From NCBI GenBank assembly GCA_903832285.1, contig CAILAY010000080.1, positions 1 to 40,905 on the forward strand: 40,905 nt of DNA. Direction: 5' to 3'. Both the position numbers and the translations under genes were made by a program. This DNA is from an uncultured beta proteobacterium (GTDB lineage Bacteria; Pseudomonadota; Gammaproteobacteria; Burkholderiales; Burkholderiaceae_C). Below the pieces are notes generated by a model. That model was not told the DNA's origin and searched no databases. It saw only the letters and a program-made list of their open reading frames with translations. Shown in pieces: positions 33,898 to 40,905 of the stretch (its first letter is position 1; each line of letters begins with the position of its first letter).

Positions 33898-35985
33898 CTA
33901 CTGCTGCGTTGGTGAAACGATGTTGAAGCGCTTCATCTGGCGATAGACCGTCGCACGGCAAACGTCTAATTGATTGGCAACCGCCGTCACATTCCAGTGC
34001 TGCTTGCGCAGCGCCAGCAGCAGCGTCTGGGCCTGCAACAGACCGGCCGAAACGTCCGATGGCAGCAAGCTCTTGAGCTCGGTCTCGCGCAGCCGCGGCG
34101 TACTGTCGGTCGCTGGTGCGTCTTCTTCGCCGCGCAGCTCACTGGGCAGGTGCACCGATTCAATCTGGCCGCCTTCGCACAGGGCCAAGGCAAAGCGAAT
34201 GACATTGCGCAATTGGCGGATGTTGCCGGGCCATGCGAAATCGAGCAGCAGTTCCAGCGCCCGGGACGAAATATGGGCGTCAACCCCGAATTGCAAGCCT
34301 TCCTGTTGCAGCACTCGGTCAATCACAAACCTCTTGTCGGTACGCAGTCTGAGTGGCGGCAAAGGCAAAGTGGCGCCGCACAAACGGTAGTAAAGGTCTT
34401 CGCGGAAGAGGCCCTCGGCAATCAGCCGGCGCAAGTCACGGTGCGACGCCGCGACCACCGTCAGTTCCACCGGAACCGGCATTTCCGCACCGAGGGGCAT
34501 GACCTCGCCCTCGGACAGTACGCGCAGCAGCCGGGTCTGCAAGTGCATCGGCATATCGCCGATTTCATCCAGAAAAAGAGTCCCGCCGCTGGAGCGCTGG
34601 ATCAGTCCACGAGAACCCTTGCTGCGTCCGCCGGTAAAGCTTCCCGGGACATAGCCGAACAGCTCGCTCTCGATCAGCGACTCCGGAATCGATGCACAGT
34701 TGACCGCAACAAAGGACTTGTGGGCGCGCTGACTCGAATCGTGCAGCGCCCGCGCTACCAGTTCCTTGCCGGTACCCGTTTCACCATGGAGCAGGATGTT
34801 GACCTTCTTGTTGACCAGGCGCTTGGCCTGGTCGAGCAGGCGCAGCATCTGCTTGTCATCGCCGCTGAGCCGGTCCAGCGCCGGGCAAGCGGTCTGCGCC
34901 GGCGAGCGCTCGGCCATCTGGGTCAGTTTGCTGACCGCGAGTCGGGGAGGTGTTGCCATGGCGTAAAAAAGTTCGTGGCGGCGCGTGCTGAGCACGGTTC
35001 GATCGCTGGTCGTGCCCGAGCGCGCCACGCGCCAGATGTCACCCATGGTGAGATTGAAGACATCGGTCAGCAGGTGACCCACTACCGGTGCGGCGCTCGC
35101 ATCGTCATTGATGGCTGCCAGCATATGTCGCGCCCCGCTGTTGGCGCCAACGATTCTGCCGTCGGCGTCAAAAGCAAGCATGCATTCGCCGCTCACATCC
35201 ACCAGGGCCCAGTCAACGCCCAGACGCAGAATCCACTGATCGCCGAAATGCCGAATGAAATTGGCATCCTCGACCATCTTGGCAAACATCACCGTCATGT
35301 GGCGTGCCAGATGCTGGCTCGGTTTCTCCGAGGGCGAACTCAGCGCCGATATGTCAAGAACACCGATGAAATCTCCGGTCGGGTCGAACAGCGGCGCGGT
35401 CGTGCAGGTCAGGCCAATGTGCGTCGAATCGAAGTGATCGCCCTGGTGGCAGGTCAAGGGCGTTCGTTCGACGATGCAGGTACCCACGCCGCAGGTGCCG
35501 GCGTGCGACTCGTTCCAGTCGGCACCAAGACAAAGGCCGGAACGTTTGAGATCACGGTCCCACTGGTCGTTGCCGATGTAGTCCACCGTGACCCCTTGCG
35601 CGTCGGTAAGCAGGAGCACATAGCCGAGCGGCGAAACCCGCTTGTACAACTGTTCCATGCCGGCACGGGCCACCCGCAAGAAAGATTCGAGTTGCTCCTG
35701 GTGTTCGCGCAATTGCCAATGCTCGATGACACGCGCTGGTTGCGCCCGTGTCGGGTCCAAACCGTGGTCGCAAACACAGCGCGTCCAAGACCTGGTGATC
35801 AGGTCATCAGCGCTGGCAAGGCTTGCGTCCAAGCGCCCTGATGTCCGGGCGATAACCTGGTCGATATGACTGGTGATGGAAGCACTCAATGGTCTTGTCT
35901 CGATTGGCCGGGCCTTGTTGCCGATCCATAATTTGGAATACTCGCCGGTTCCTGCGCCTGAACATAAGCTGCGACAACCGATCAC
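33898..35985 (-). CDS. acoR: AcoR, sigma-54-dependent activator of acetoin catabolism
   Basis: A protein of up to 695 residues with the AcoR plan: an N-terminal GAF-type sensor (about 80-330), an AAA+ domain with Walker A GETGTGKE and Walker B TLFLDEIGD, and a C-terminal Fis-type helix-turn-helix (NVTAVANQLDVCRATVYRQM). The sigma-54 contact loop reads GSFTGG in place of the usual GAFTGA. It is convergent with the aco operon and would bind the repeat at 28385-28428. The start at 35985 is uncertain: the first 30 codons are not family-like and an internal TTG start in PLSASITSH is possible. Confidence 0.85.
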   Translation of the reverse strand: MIGCRSLCSGAGTGEYSKLWIGNKARPIETRPLSASITSHIDQVIARTSGRLDASLASADDLITRSWTRCVCDHGLDPTRAQPARVIEHWQLREHQEQLESFLRVARAGMEQLYKRVSPLGYVLLLTDAQGVTVDYIGNDQWDRDLKRSGLCLGADWNESHAGTCGVGTCIVERTPLTCHQGDHFDSTHIGLTCTTAPLFDPTGDFIGVLDISALSSPSEKPSQHLARHMTVMFAKMVEDANFIRHFGDQWILRLGVDWALVDVSGECMLAFDADGRIVGANSGARHMLAAINDDASAAPVVGHLLTDVFNLTMGDIWRVARSGTTSDRTVLSTRRHELFYAMATPPRLAVSKLTQMAERSPAQTACPALDRLSGDDKQMLRLLDQAKRLVNKKVNILLHGETGTGKELVARALHDSSQRAHKSFVAVNCASIPESLIESELFGYVPGSFTGGRSKGSRGLIQRSSGGTLFLDEIGDMPMHLQTRLLRVLSEGEVMPLGAEMPVPVELTVVAASHRDLRRLIAEGLFREDLYYRLCGATLPLPPLRLRTDKRFVIDRVLQQEGLQFGVDAHISSRALELLLDFAWPGNIRQLRNVIRFALALCEGGQIESVHLPSELRGEEDAPATDSTPRLRETELKSLLPSDVSAGLLQAQTLLLALRKQHWNVTAVANQLDVCRATVYRQMKRFNIVSPTQQ

Positions 35986-36452
35986 TCATTTACGCATCAG
36001 CAATGTCGCATCAACCTTGGCGGATTATGAATTGAATCACGCCAGACGGAAAGCGGATCTTTGAAAATGCAGTGCGAACGGCGGAACCGGACGGATCCGA
36101 CAGGTCCCCATGAAAGCCGCTAGTCAGCTCAAATCATGGCGATCAAGTTGTCGACCTCCTTGATGACGCTTCCAGGCGACCCTGCGCTTCGCTTGCCTTG
36201 ACGAATTGAGGGTTTTCCCGCGGATCGACGGATGATCGGAGACGTGATACTGGAAACCCTGTGATAGCAAAGTCTGCTGTCAGGTTTTGCCGCCGCCCAT
36301 TGCGGCGTTTCGATGGTCATGACTGTCCGCCCGCCGGCAGCATGCCCACGTCCTCCGGGGGAAAGTACAAATGAATCTCTCCCGCGAGTACAGTTTGCCA
36401 TGGTTCAAAGAGACCTGCGTGCGCAGTGTGCGGCGCTTTTCGGTTCAGTCCG
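35986..36452. other. Intergenic region, about 470 bases
   Basis: It probably contains the acoR promoter and that of the Nudix gene. A minus-strand frame ending near 36317 has a protein-like tail (LFEPWQTVLAGEIHLYFPPE), but it is the far end of a frame that shadows the Nudix gene. No gene called. Confidence 0.35.
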
Positions 36453-36944
36453 ATGACCACCGTTGAATCTGCCCGTGCCTTGCTGATTGATCCGCAAGAC
36501 CGCGTTCTGCTGATGAAGTTGGCGTCCGGGCGCATTGCGCTGGACCCGCCGGCACTGCGAAAGACGTTCTGGCTGACGCCAGGTGGATCCCTGCAACCGG
36601 GCGAGTCGTTCGAGGACGCGTTGATGCGCGAAATCTTCGAGGAAACTGGCCTGCGCCTGAGCCATCCGGGCACATGGATCTGGACTTCACCCAAGCGCAT
36701 CGTGCGCGATGGTCGATCGGTAGACACGTTGGCGCGCGTCTACATTCAGCGCGTGCCCTCGTTCGAGCCGATGCCGACGGCGCTCACGGCTGAAGAACAT
36801 GAAATTTTTCGCGAACTGCGCTGGTGGGGTATCAACGAGATCGCTGCCTCCAGCGAGACCTTTGTGCCGCGCGAGCTGGCTGTGCTGCTCAAGCCACTGC
36901 TCACCAGCACATGGCCCGCCAATCCGGTCTGGATCGTGCCGTAG
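36453..36944 (+). CDS. Nudix hydrolase
   Basis: A 163-residue protein with a complete Nudix box starting at GGSLQPGES and ending REIFEETGL, matching GX5EX7REUXEEXGU. It hydrolyses a nucleoside diphosphate linked to another group; the family does not reveal which. The start is ATG 36453; the earlier frame start at 36426 has no better ribosome site. No operon partner. Confidence 0.85.
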   Translation: MTTVESARALLIDPQDRVLLMKLASGRIALDPPALRKTFWLTPGGSLQPGESFEDALMREIFEETGLRLSHPGTWIWTSPKRIVRDGRSVDTLARVYIQRVPSFEPMPTALTAEEHEIFRELRWWGINEIAASSETFVPRELAVLLKPLLTSTWPANPVWIVP

Positions 36945-37044
36945 AGTTCAGCCGGCGGGCAAACGCTTCGTGGGTCGAAGTTGGAGAATGGACGAGACTT
37001 GATCAGGGCGTGCGGCCATCTGCTATCAGACGGATACCCTCGTT

Positions 37045-37647
37045 TTAAGGGCAGGCTGCAGGTCCCTCGAACTCCAAGAATCGCAGAACATCATCCAGAT
37101 GTTGGTCATAGTCGCTGAGGGCATGGTCCCCTCCCGGCAGCAACTTGATCGTGGCGCCGGCGTAAAAGCCTGTCATTTCCCGCCAATCGAGGACCTCGTC
37201 GCCCTTGGCAATAACCGCGAAGTAGCGCTCTGGTCTGGTGATGCGAGGAACCTCTTGGGCCCGCAGTTCATCGACAAAGGCCGATTCAAAATAGAAGTTC
37301 TGGCCTGGATCGTGCCAGAGCTCATGTTGCCCAATATGCGCAGCCAAATCACGCGCAGGATGAACCGCAGGGTTGAGCAGAACAGCCTTGCATCCCAGCC
37401 ACTCTGCCAAGCGAGTTGCGTAGAAGCCACCCAGCGATGAACCGACCACCGCCATCGATACGCGAGGCCAATCAGCGACGGCCTGCACCAAGTCATTCAT
37501 GGCCTGTGCGGGTGACGCTGCAAGCTTTGGGCACATCCAGGTCACGTCCGGATAACGGCTGGCAACGGCCGCTCCCGTCATTCTTGCCTTGAGCGACAGC
37601 GGGGACGAGCGAAAACCGTGTAGGTATAGCAAATGGGTGGTGAACAT
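37045..37647 (-). CDS. YqiA-like alpha/beta hydrolase (esterase)
   Basis: A 200-residue alpha/beta hydrolase beginning HLLYLHGFRSSPLSLKA, with nucleophile elbow GSSLGGFYA and late histidine GGDHALSDY. This is the layout of YqiA/UPF0227 esterases, soluble enzymes that hydrolyse short acyl esters. ATG 37647 fits the family; a 25-residue upstream extension is basic and unrelated. Confidence 0.82.
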   Translation of the reverse strand: MFTTHLLYLHGFRSSPLSLKARMTGAAVASRYPDVTWMCPKLAASPAQAMNDLVQAVADWPRVSMAVVGSSLGGFYATRLAEWLGCKAVLLNPAVHPARDLAAHIGQHELWHDPGQNFYFESAFVDELRAQEVPRITRPERYFAVIAKGDEVLDWREMTGFYAGATIKLLPGGDHALSDYDQHLDDVLRFLEFEGPAACP

Positions 37648-38131
37648 GCTTGCATGATAGACAGGCCGACGCAGTGACCGCTCAGCAGTCCGCCCGAGAC
37701 CGAGCCTGCATGAAAACGCCAATCCTCCAGCCCTTCTTAAGTCGCCTGAAAATCGACCTTATGGAACCGGCTACAAGCGACGATCTTGCCCCAGGGAATC
37801 GTTTTCGGTACATATGAATTCTTGCCATGCCAATGAGCCAGATTCTTGAGTATTTACACGGCCTGGCTGCAGTCCTGTCTCAAACTTCCTCGCCCCCTAG
37901 GTCAGTGGAGGGAACGCAACCAACTGAGCGACAGCTTTATGGAACTTCGGCGGTGAAGGTTTTTCGGCACCAGGAGGCGGCCGCGCGCAAGGCCGGCTCG
38001 GCGACAAGAGCGTCAACCAGATCCTGAAACCGCATGGGCGCAACACTGCGACCCTGCTCCACCCATAGCGTTGCCAGCAGCGGACGCAAAACGTACAGGT
38101 ATTTCTTCAGGCGCACCGTCTCGCCGTGCAG
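37648..38131. other. Region between the esterase and the interrupted nucleotidyltransferase
   Basis: The part up to about 37920 holds nothing I recognise. From about 37936 to 38131, read leftward, it encodes the lost C-terminal part of the nucleotidyltransferase beyond its amber codon. Confidence 0.45.
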
Positions 38132-38590
38132 CTACCCGCGATATTTTCCGCGCGCCATGTGCACGTCGTGGTGAAACGACCTCTCGGCTTGGAAGGTCAG
38201 GCGCGCCGCTTCACGCATGCGCGCCAGAAACCCAGGGTGTTCCAGGTACACGATGGGCGAGTCCAGCCATTCAATGAGCGTGGCGTTTCCTTTTGCCATC
38301 AAGGCCAACGCCTTGCGCAGTTCCCACCCATTGACATCCCGATCCCCGGCGATGGGCTTCCCGATGACATTCCTGTCGGCCCGCACTTTCAGATACCAGG
38401 GCAGGCGATGAACATAGATGAAGCGCACGTCGTAATCGCCGTCGGGCGATGCAAATCCCCAGCCCCTGCTGCCGGACTCGCAGGCAAACAGCAGCGTGAC
38501 ATCGTGTGTGTGCTCGATTTCGCGAAGCTTGACCACCACCTCGGCCCGCATCGCAGCCGATACCGGGTGGACGTCTTCCAAACTTTCCAT
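37939..38590 (-). pseudogene. COG3541-type nucleotidyltransferase, interrupted by an in-frame amber codon
   Basis: From ATG 38590 the gene encodes 152 residues with FACESGSRGWGFASPDGDYDVRFIYVH, the GSRGxG...DxDxD nucleotidyltransferase core, and then TAG at 38132-38134. In the same frame the family continues without break: LHGETVRLKKYLYVLRPLLATLW, and on to a stop near 37941. Relatives are about 250 residues and have a tyrosine where the TAG is, so one base change in a TAC/TAT codon explains it. The extreme C-terminus also drifts. It ends the RtcB operon, 12 bases after rtcB; similar nucleotidyltransferases are known companions of RtcB in RNA repair. The 152-residue core might still fold. Confidence 0.65.
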
Positions 38591-38601
38591 ACAAATGCTC
38601 C

Positions 38602-39798
38602 TCAGCCTTTCACGCAGACGATCTGCTTCAGGGTATGCAGGATTTCCGTCAGGTCACTCTGATTCGCCATCACCTCGTCGATGTCCTTGTAAGCACCCGG
38701 AATTTCGTCGATCACGCCCTTGTCCTTGCGGCAGATGACGCCGGCGGTCTGCTGCACCAGGTCGGACTCGGTGAACTGCTTTTCCGCAGCGGTGCGGCTC
38801 ATCCTGCGGCCGGCGCCGTGGGCACTGGAGCAAAAGCTGTCGGCGTTGCCCTTGCCGCGAACGATGAAGCTGCGCGCACCCATGCTGCCCGGAACAATCC
38901 CCAGGTCACCATCGCGCGCCCGGATGGCACCCTTGCGGGTCACCCAGACGTTTTCGCCAAAGTGGTGTTCCTGTGCCACGTAGTTGTGGTGACAGTTCAC
39001 CGCCTCGGTCGTCACTTCAAAGGGCGGCAGATGCCGTTGCAGTGCCGCCAGCACCAGTTCCATCATGGACACGCGGTTCTGCATGGCGTATTCCTGCGCC
39101 CAGTGCACCGCTTCGACATAGTCTGCGAAGTGCTCGCTGCCTTCCGGGAAGTAGGCCAGATCGCGGTCCGGCAACTGAATCATCCAGCGCTCCATGTCCT
39201 TGCGCGCCAGCTCGATGAAGTAGCTGGCGATGGTGTTGCCAATGCCTCGACTTCCCGAATGCAGCATGACCCACACCTGATCTGTCTCATCCAGGCAGAC
39301 TTCAATGAAATGGTTGCCACCGCCCAGAGTCCCCATCTGGTTCGTCCACTTGGAGAACTTTCCAAACGCCTTGAGCAGTTGAGGGTGCCGATCCGTCAGT
39401 GCCTTGAGACGCGGCTCGAAGGGCTGGGCAGCATCCACCAGCACGCGGTTATCAGCATGTTGCGCGCGACCGACCGGCACGTCGCGGCTGATCTGGTCGA
39501 AGACCTTCTTGAGCGCCTTCTCGTCGAGCTCGTTGGCGGTGAGCGACAGGCGCGCCGCGACCATGCCGCAGCCCAGGTCCACACCCACCGCCGCCGGAAT
39601 GATGGCCTTGTGCGTGGCGATCACCGAACCGATGGTGGCGCCAATGCCCAGATGGACATCGGGCATGGCCGCCACGTGGTGGTGGATGAACGGCAGACTG
39701 GCGATGTTGGCCAGTTGCACTTTTGACTTTTCGTCGACGTCGTGCGTCCAGATCTTGACCGGGACGCGCTGAGACGACATGACTTCCATGACAGGCAT
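38602..39798 (-). CDS. rtcB: RNA-splicing ligase RtcB
   Basis: A 398-residue RtcB: VDLGCGMVAARL (manganese ligands), GGGNHFIEV, HSGSRGIGN, NCHHNYV and the GMP-accepting histidine block CSSAHGAGRRMSR. It joins RNA ends with 2',3'-cyclic phosphate to 5'-OH ends using GTP and manganese. GGAGG lies five bases before ATG 39798, so this is preferred to a TTG at 39810. Upstream on the same strand are an HNH gene, a small ORF and a tRNA-like RNA; downstream is the nucleotidyltransferase. Burkholderiales also use rtcR/rtcA sets, which are not in this window. Confidence 0.93.
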   Translation of the reverse strand: MPVMEVMSSQRVPVKIWTHDVDEKSKVQLANIASLPFIHHHVAAMPDVHLGIGATIGSVIATHKAIIPAAVGVDLGCGMVAARLSLTANELDEKALKKVFDQISRDVPVGRAQHADNRVLVDAAQPFEPRLKALTDRHPQLLKAFGKFSKWTNQMGTLGGGNHFIEVCLDETDQVWVMLHSGSRGIGNTIASYFIELARKDMERWMIQLPDRDLAYFPEGSEHFADYVEAVHWAQEYAMQNRVSMMELVLAALQRHLPPFEVTTEAVNCHHNYVAQEHHFGENVWVTRKGAIRARDGDLGIVPGSMGARSFIVRGKGNADSFCSSAHGAGRRMSRTAAEKQFTESDLVQQTAGVICRKDKGVIDEIPGAYKDIDEVMANQSDLTEILHTLKQIVCVKG

Positions 39799-39876
39799 GA
39801 TGCCCTCCAATATTTGGCTGGCAGCAAACTTGCCGCACGTTTCTGTTTCAGATTGAGCTACTCTTTTCTTGCTCTT

Positions 39877-40434
39877 CTAGCTGGCCCACCGGGACCCTCG
39901 GCCGACCCGACTCGCCAGCCAGTCGTGCACATCACCCCGGATGTTTCTGCCGGCAAGCAGGAAGCCTTCGAAGACCGATGGCGCATAAGGCGCGAACAGC
40001 AAGGGCATGCGCGCCTGCTCTGGCGTGCGGTCCGCCTTGCGTCCGTTGCAACCCCTGCAGGCACTGACCACATTCACCCATTCGTCCGGACCACCCAGGG
40101 AGGTCGGCACAATGTGCTCGCGTGTCAGATGCCGGTCATCAAACATCCCCCCACAGTACGCGCAAGTCATGCGATCACGACGAAACAGTTTCAAGTTCGT
40201 CAGCACCGGCACGGCGTCAAACAGGTTCACGCGCGATGCACCGCTGGTGGCCAGAATCGGGTGCACGTCAATCGTTGATTGCAGCCCAGTGATGGCGTTG
40301 GTGCCACCGTGCAGAGTCGTGCATACGTCACCGACCGTCCAGGCAACGCTGTCGGTGGCGTAGTAGCACGCGGCGTCTTCGGGCGTGATCCACTCCTGCG
40401 GCATGCCCTGGACGTCAAGTTGCAAGATCTGCAT
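39877..40434 (-). CDS. HNH endonuclease-family protein in the rtcB operon
   Basis: A 185-residue protein whose C-terminal half holds an HNH/zinc-binding fold: CAYCGG (Cys pair), REHIVPTSLGGPDEWVN (His/Asn catalytic part) and CRGCN (second Cys pair). The N-terminal 85 residues carry WITPEDAACYYATDSVAWTVG and are not recognised. It begins at ATG 40434 after a purine-rich GAAAGGAAG and precedes rtcB by 78 bases. HNH nucleases cut DNA or, in some cases, RNA; in an RNA-repair locus an RNA-processing or defence role is possible but not shown. Confidence 0.8.
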   Translation of the reverse strand: MQILQLDVQGMPQEWITPEDAACYYATDSVAWTVGDVCTTLHGGTNAITGLQSTIDVHPILATSGASRVNLFDAVPVLTNLKLFRRDRMTCAYCGGMFDDRHLTREHIVPTSLGGPDEWVNVVSACRGCNGRKADRTPEQARMPLLFAPYAPSVFEGFLLAGRNIRGDVHDWLASRVGRGSRWAS

Positions 40435-40540
40435 GGCGATTCCCCTTCTTCCTTTCAGTGTTGAGCGTTCAATAACAATCTGGTGTCATGTTTTTCTGGG
40501 AACAGCCTGGGCGGGTTTCGCGGCCTTGACCGTCACCCTG

Positions 40541-40735
40541 TCAAAGCGCCCCCGTGCTGCGCGCAAGCTGGACGAACTCTTCCACCGAGAGCTGCGGAGG
40601 CTTGAACCGCTCAGGATCGGAGCGGGTCTGCGGCAAGGGAGCGGTCAACGGTGCGGGCGAGTGCGTGCCCATGCCTGTTGCCAGGGTCGGCGACGGTGGT
40701 CGCGCAGTGGTTGGGACAAATGAAGCAAAACGCAT
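40541..40735 (-). CDS. Small hypothetical protein upstream of the HNH-rtcB genes
   Basis: A 64-residue frame with a strong ribosome site (AAAGGAG, seven bases before ATG 40735). It is proline/threonine-rich at first and ends in a helix-like PPQLSVEEFVQLARSTGAL. No family recognised. It lies between the tRNA-like RNA and the HNH gene in the same direction and could be a leader peptide or a small partner protein. Confidence 0.45.
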   Translation of the reverse strand: MRFASFVPTTARPPSPTLATGMGTHSPAPLTAPLPQTRSDPERFKPPQLSVEEFVQLARSTGAL

Positions 40736-40789
40736 GGCACACTCCTTTCATTGAGGTGGTAGTTCCCGAGAATTTCGAAATCTCGACCT

Positions 40790-40822
40790 ATCGGTTATCG
40801 ACCGATTGCTCGACCTTCGAGC
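40790..40822. repeat. Pair of small hairpins with TCGACC repeats, 5' of the rtcB operon
   Basis: ATCGGT-TATCG-ACCGAT (40790-40806) and GCTCGA-CCT-TCGAGC (40808-40822) are adjacent dyads. The hexamer TCGACC occurs three times in 40783-40816. They lie between the tRNA-like RNA and the small ORF, where a transcript processing site, operator or attenuator would sit. No long T-run is present. Confidence 0.45.
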
Positions 40823-40853
40823 TGCATCCCCTGAGTGCTCGAATTGAGATATC

Positions 40854-40905
40854 TGGTGCATGGGGATGGGATCGAACCACCGCAGCACGGCTCTTCAGGC
40901 CGTCG
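40854..40905 (-). tRNA. 3' half of a tRNA or tRNA-like RNA, apparent anticodon GAA
   Basis: Read leftward from the window edge: anticodon stem ACGGC/GCCGT (five perfect pairs) around loop CTGAAGA, five-base variable loop, T arm GGTGG-TTCGATC-CCATC (one G-T pair), 3' acceptor strand CCCATGC, discriminator A and an encoded CCA at 40856-40854. The anticodon would be GAA (Phe), but the loop has G at position 37, where phenylalanine tRNAs carry A. It stands at the 5' end of an rtcB operon, where degenerate tRNA-like RNAs are known in some bacteria, so it may be a tRNA mimic. The D arm lies outside the window. Confidence 0.65.

Noticed and set aside
33970..35841. 623-codon plus-strand frame opposite acoR
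   Set aside because: Shadow of acoR; the minus-strand product has complete AAA+ and HTH motifs.
38635..39726. 363-codon plus-strand frame opposite rtcB
   Set aside because: Mirror of rtcB; no domain visible.
40783..40822. Repeats as a CRISPR array
   Set aside because: Units are only six bases long with irregular spacing; no array-like structure or cas genes.
40854..40905. Selenocysteine tRNA on the plus strand
   Set aside because: TCA occurs on the plus strand, but the T arm, CCA end and anticodon stem all fold properly only on the minus strand with GAA in the loop.

Overview
The window looks like chromosomal DNA from a betaproteobacterium of the order Burkholderiales, probably Comamonadaceae-like. 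This is inference from high GC, many 'caggaga' ribosome sites close to ATG, a DUF4936 protein, the acoXABC gene order and the general protein style. I could run no search, so the genus is not resolved. Most of the window is accessory: catabolic operons, secreted or stand-alone proteases, and decayed IS66 fragments.

Region 1 (1-3540) holds a 5'-truncated DUF898 gene, an M48 metalloprotease, a metzincin, a frameshifted IS66 tnpA remnant and a DUF4936 protein.

Region 2 (3540-14250) is the most notable. It is a tightly packed operon: the two catalytic halves of a phenylphosphate-synthase-type phosphotransferase (PEP-synthase relatives), one UbiD-family (de)carboxylase, a DhbE-like aryl-AMP/CoA ligase, a short CBS protein (third synthase subunit), a UbiX flavin prenyltransferase and a PPP-type phosphatase. 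A convergent flavin-barrel protein and a XylR/DmpR/PoxR-like sigma-54 activator follow. Together they predict: phenolic substrate phosphorylated by ATP, carboxylated para to the oxygen by a prenyl-FMN enzyme, then activated with CoA, all switched on by the phenolic inducer. Only one UbiD subunit is present, and no gamma or delta subunit of the classical phenylphosphate carboxylase, so the pathway is a reduced or variant form.

Region 3 (14520-27340) is a mixed block: a phosphoesterase, a large secreted vWF-D protein, a DUF885 gene relic, a protealysin-like M4 protease with its emfourin-type inhibitor, a saccharopine-dehydrogenase-like reductase, a gamma-glutamyltransferase, a metallo-beta-lactamase-fold protein, a second decayed IS66, a small exported protein and a GNAT acetyltransferase.

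Region 4 (27338-35985) is an acetoin catabolic locus: acoXABC, then a lipoate-ligase-like gene and a thiamine-binding protein (both supplying cofactors of the acetoin dehydrogenase), the activator acoR, and a divergent AcuC-like deacetylase. A near-consensus sigma-54 promoter and a long inverted repeat lie in the divergent intergenic region.

Region 5 (36453-40905) has a Nudix hydrolase, a YqiA-like esterase and an RNA-repair locus read leftwards: the 3' half of a tRNA or tRNA-like RNA at the window edge, a small ORF, an HNH protein, the RNA ligase RtcB and a COG3541-type nucleotidyltransferase broken by an in-frame amber codon.
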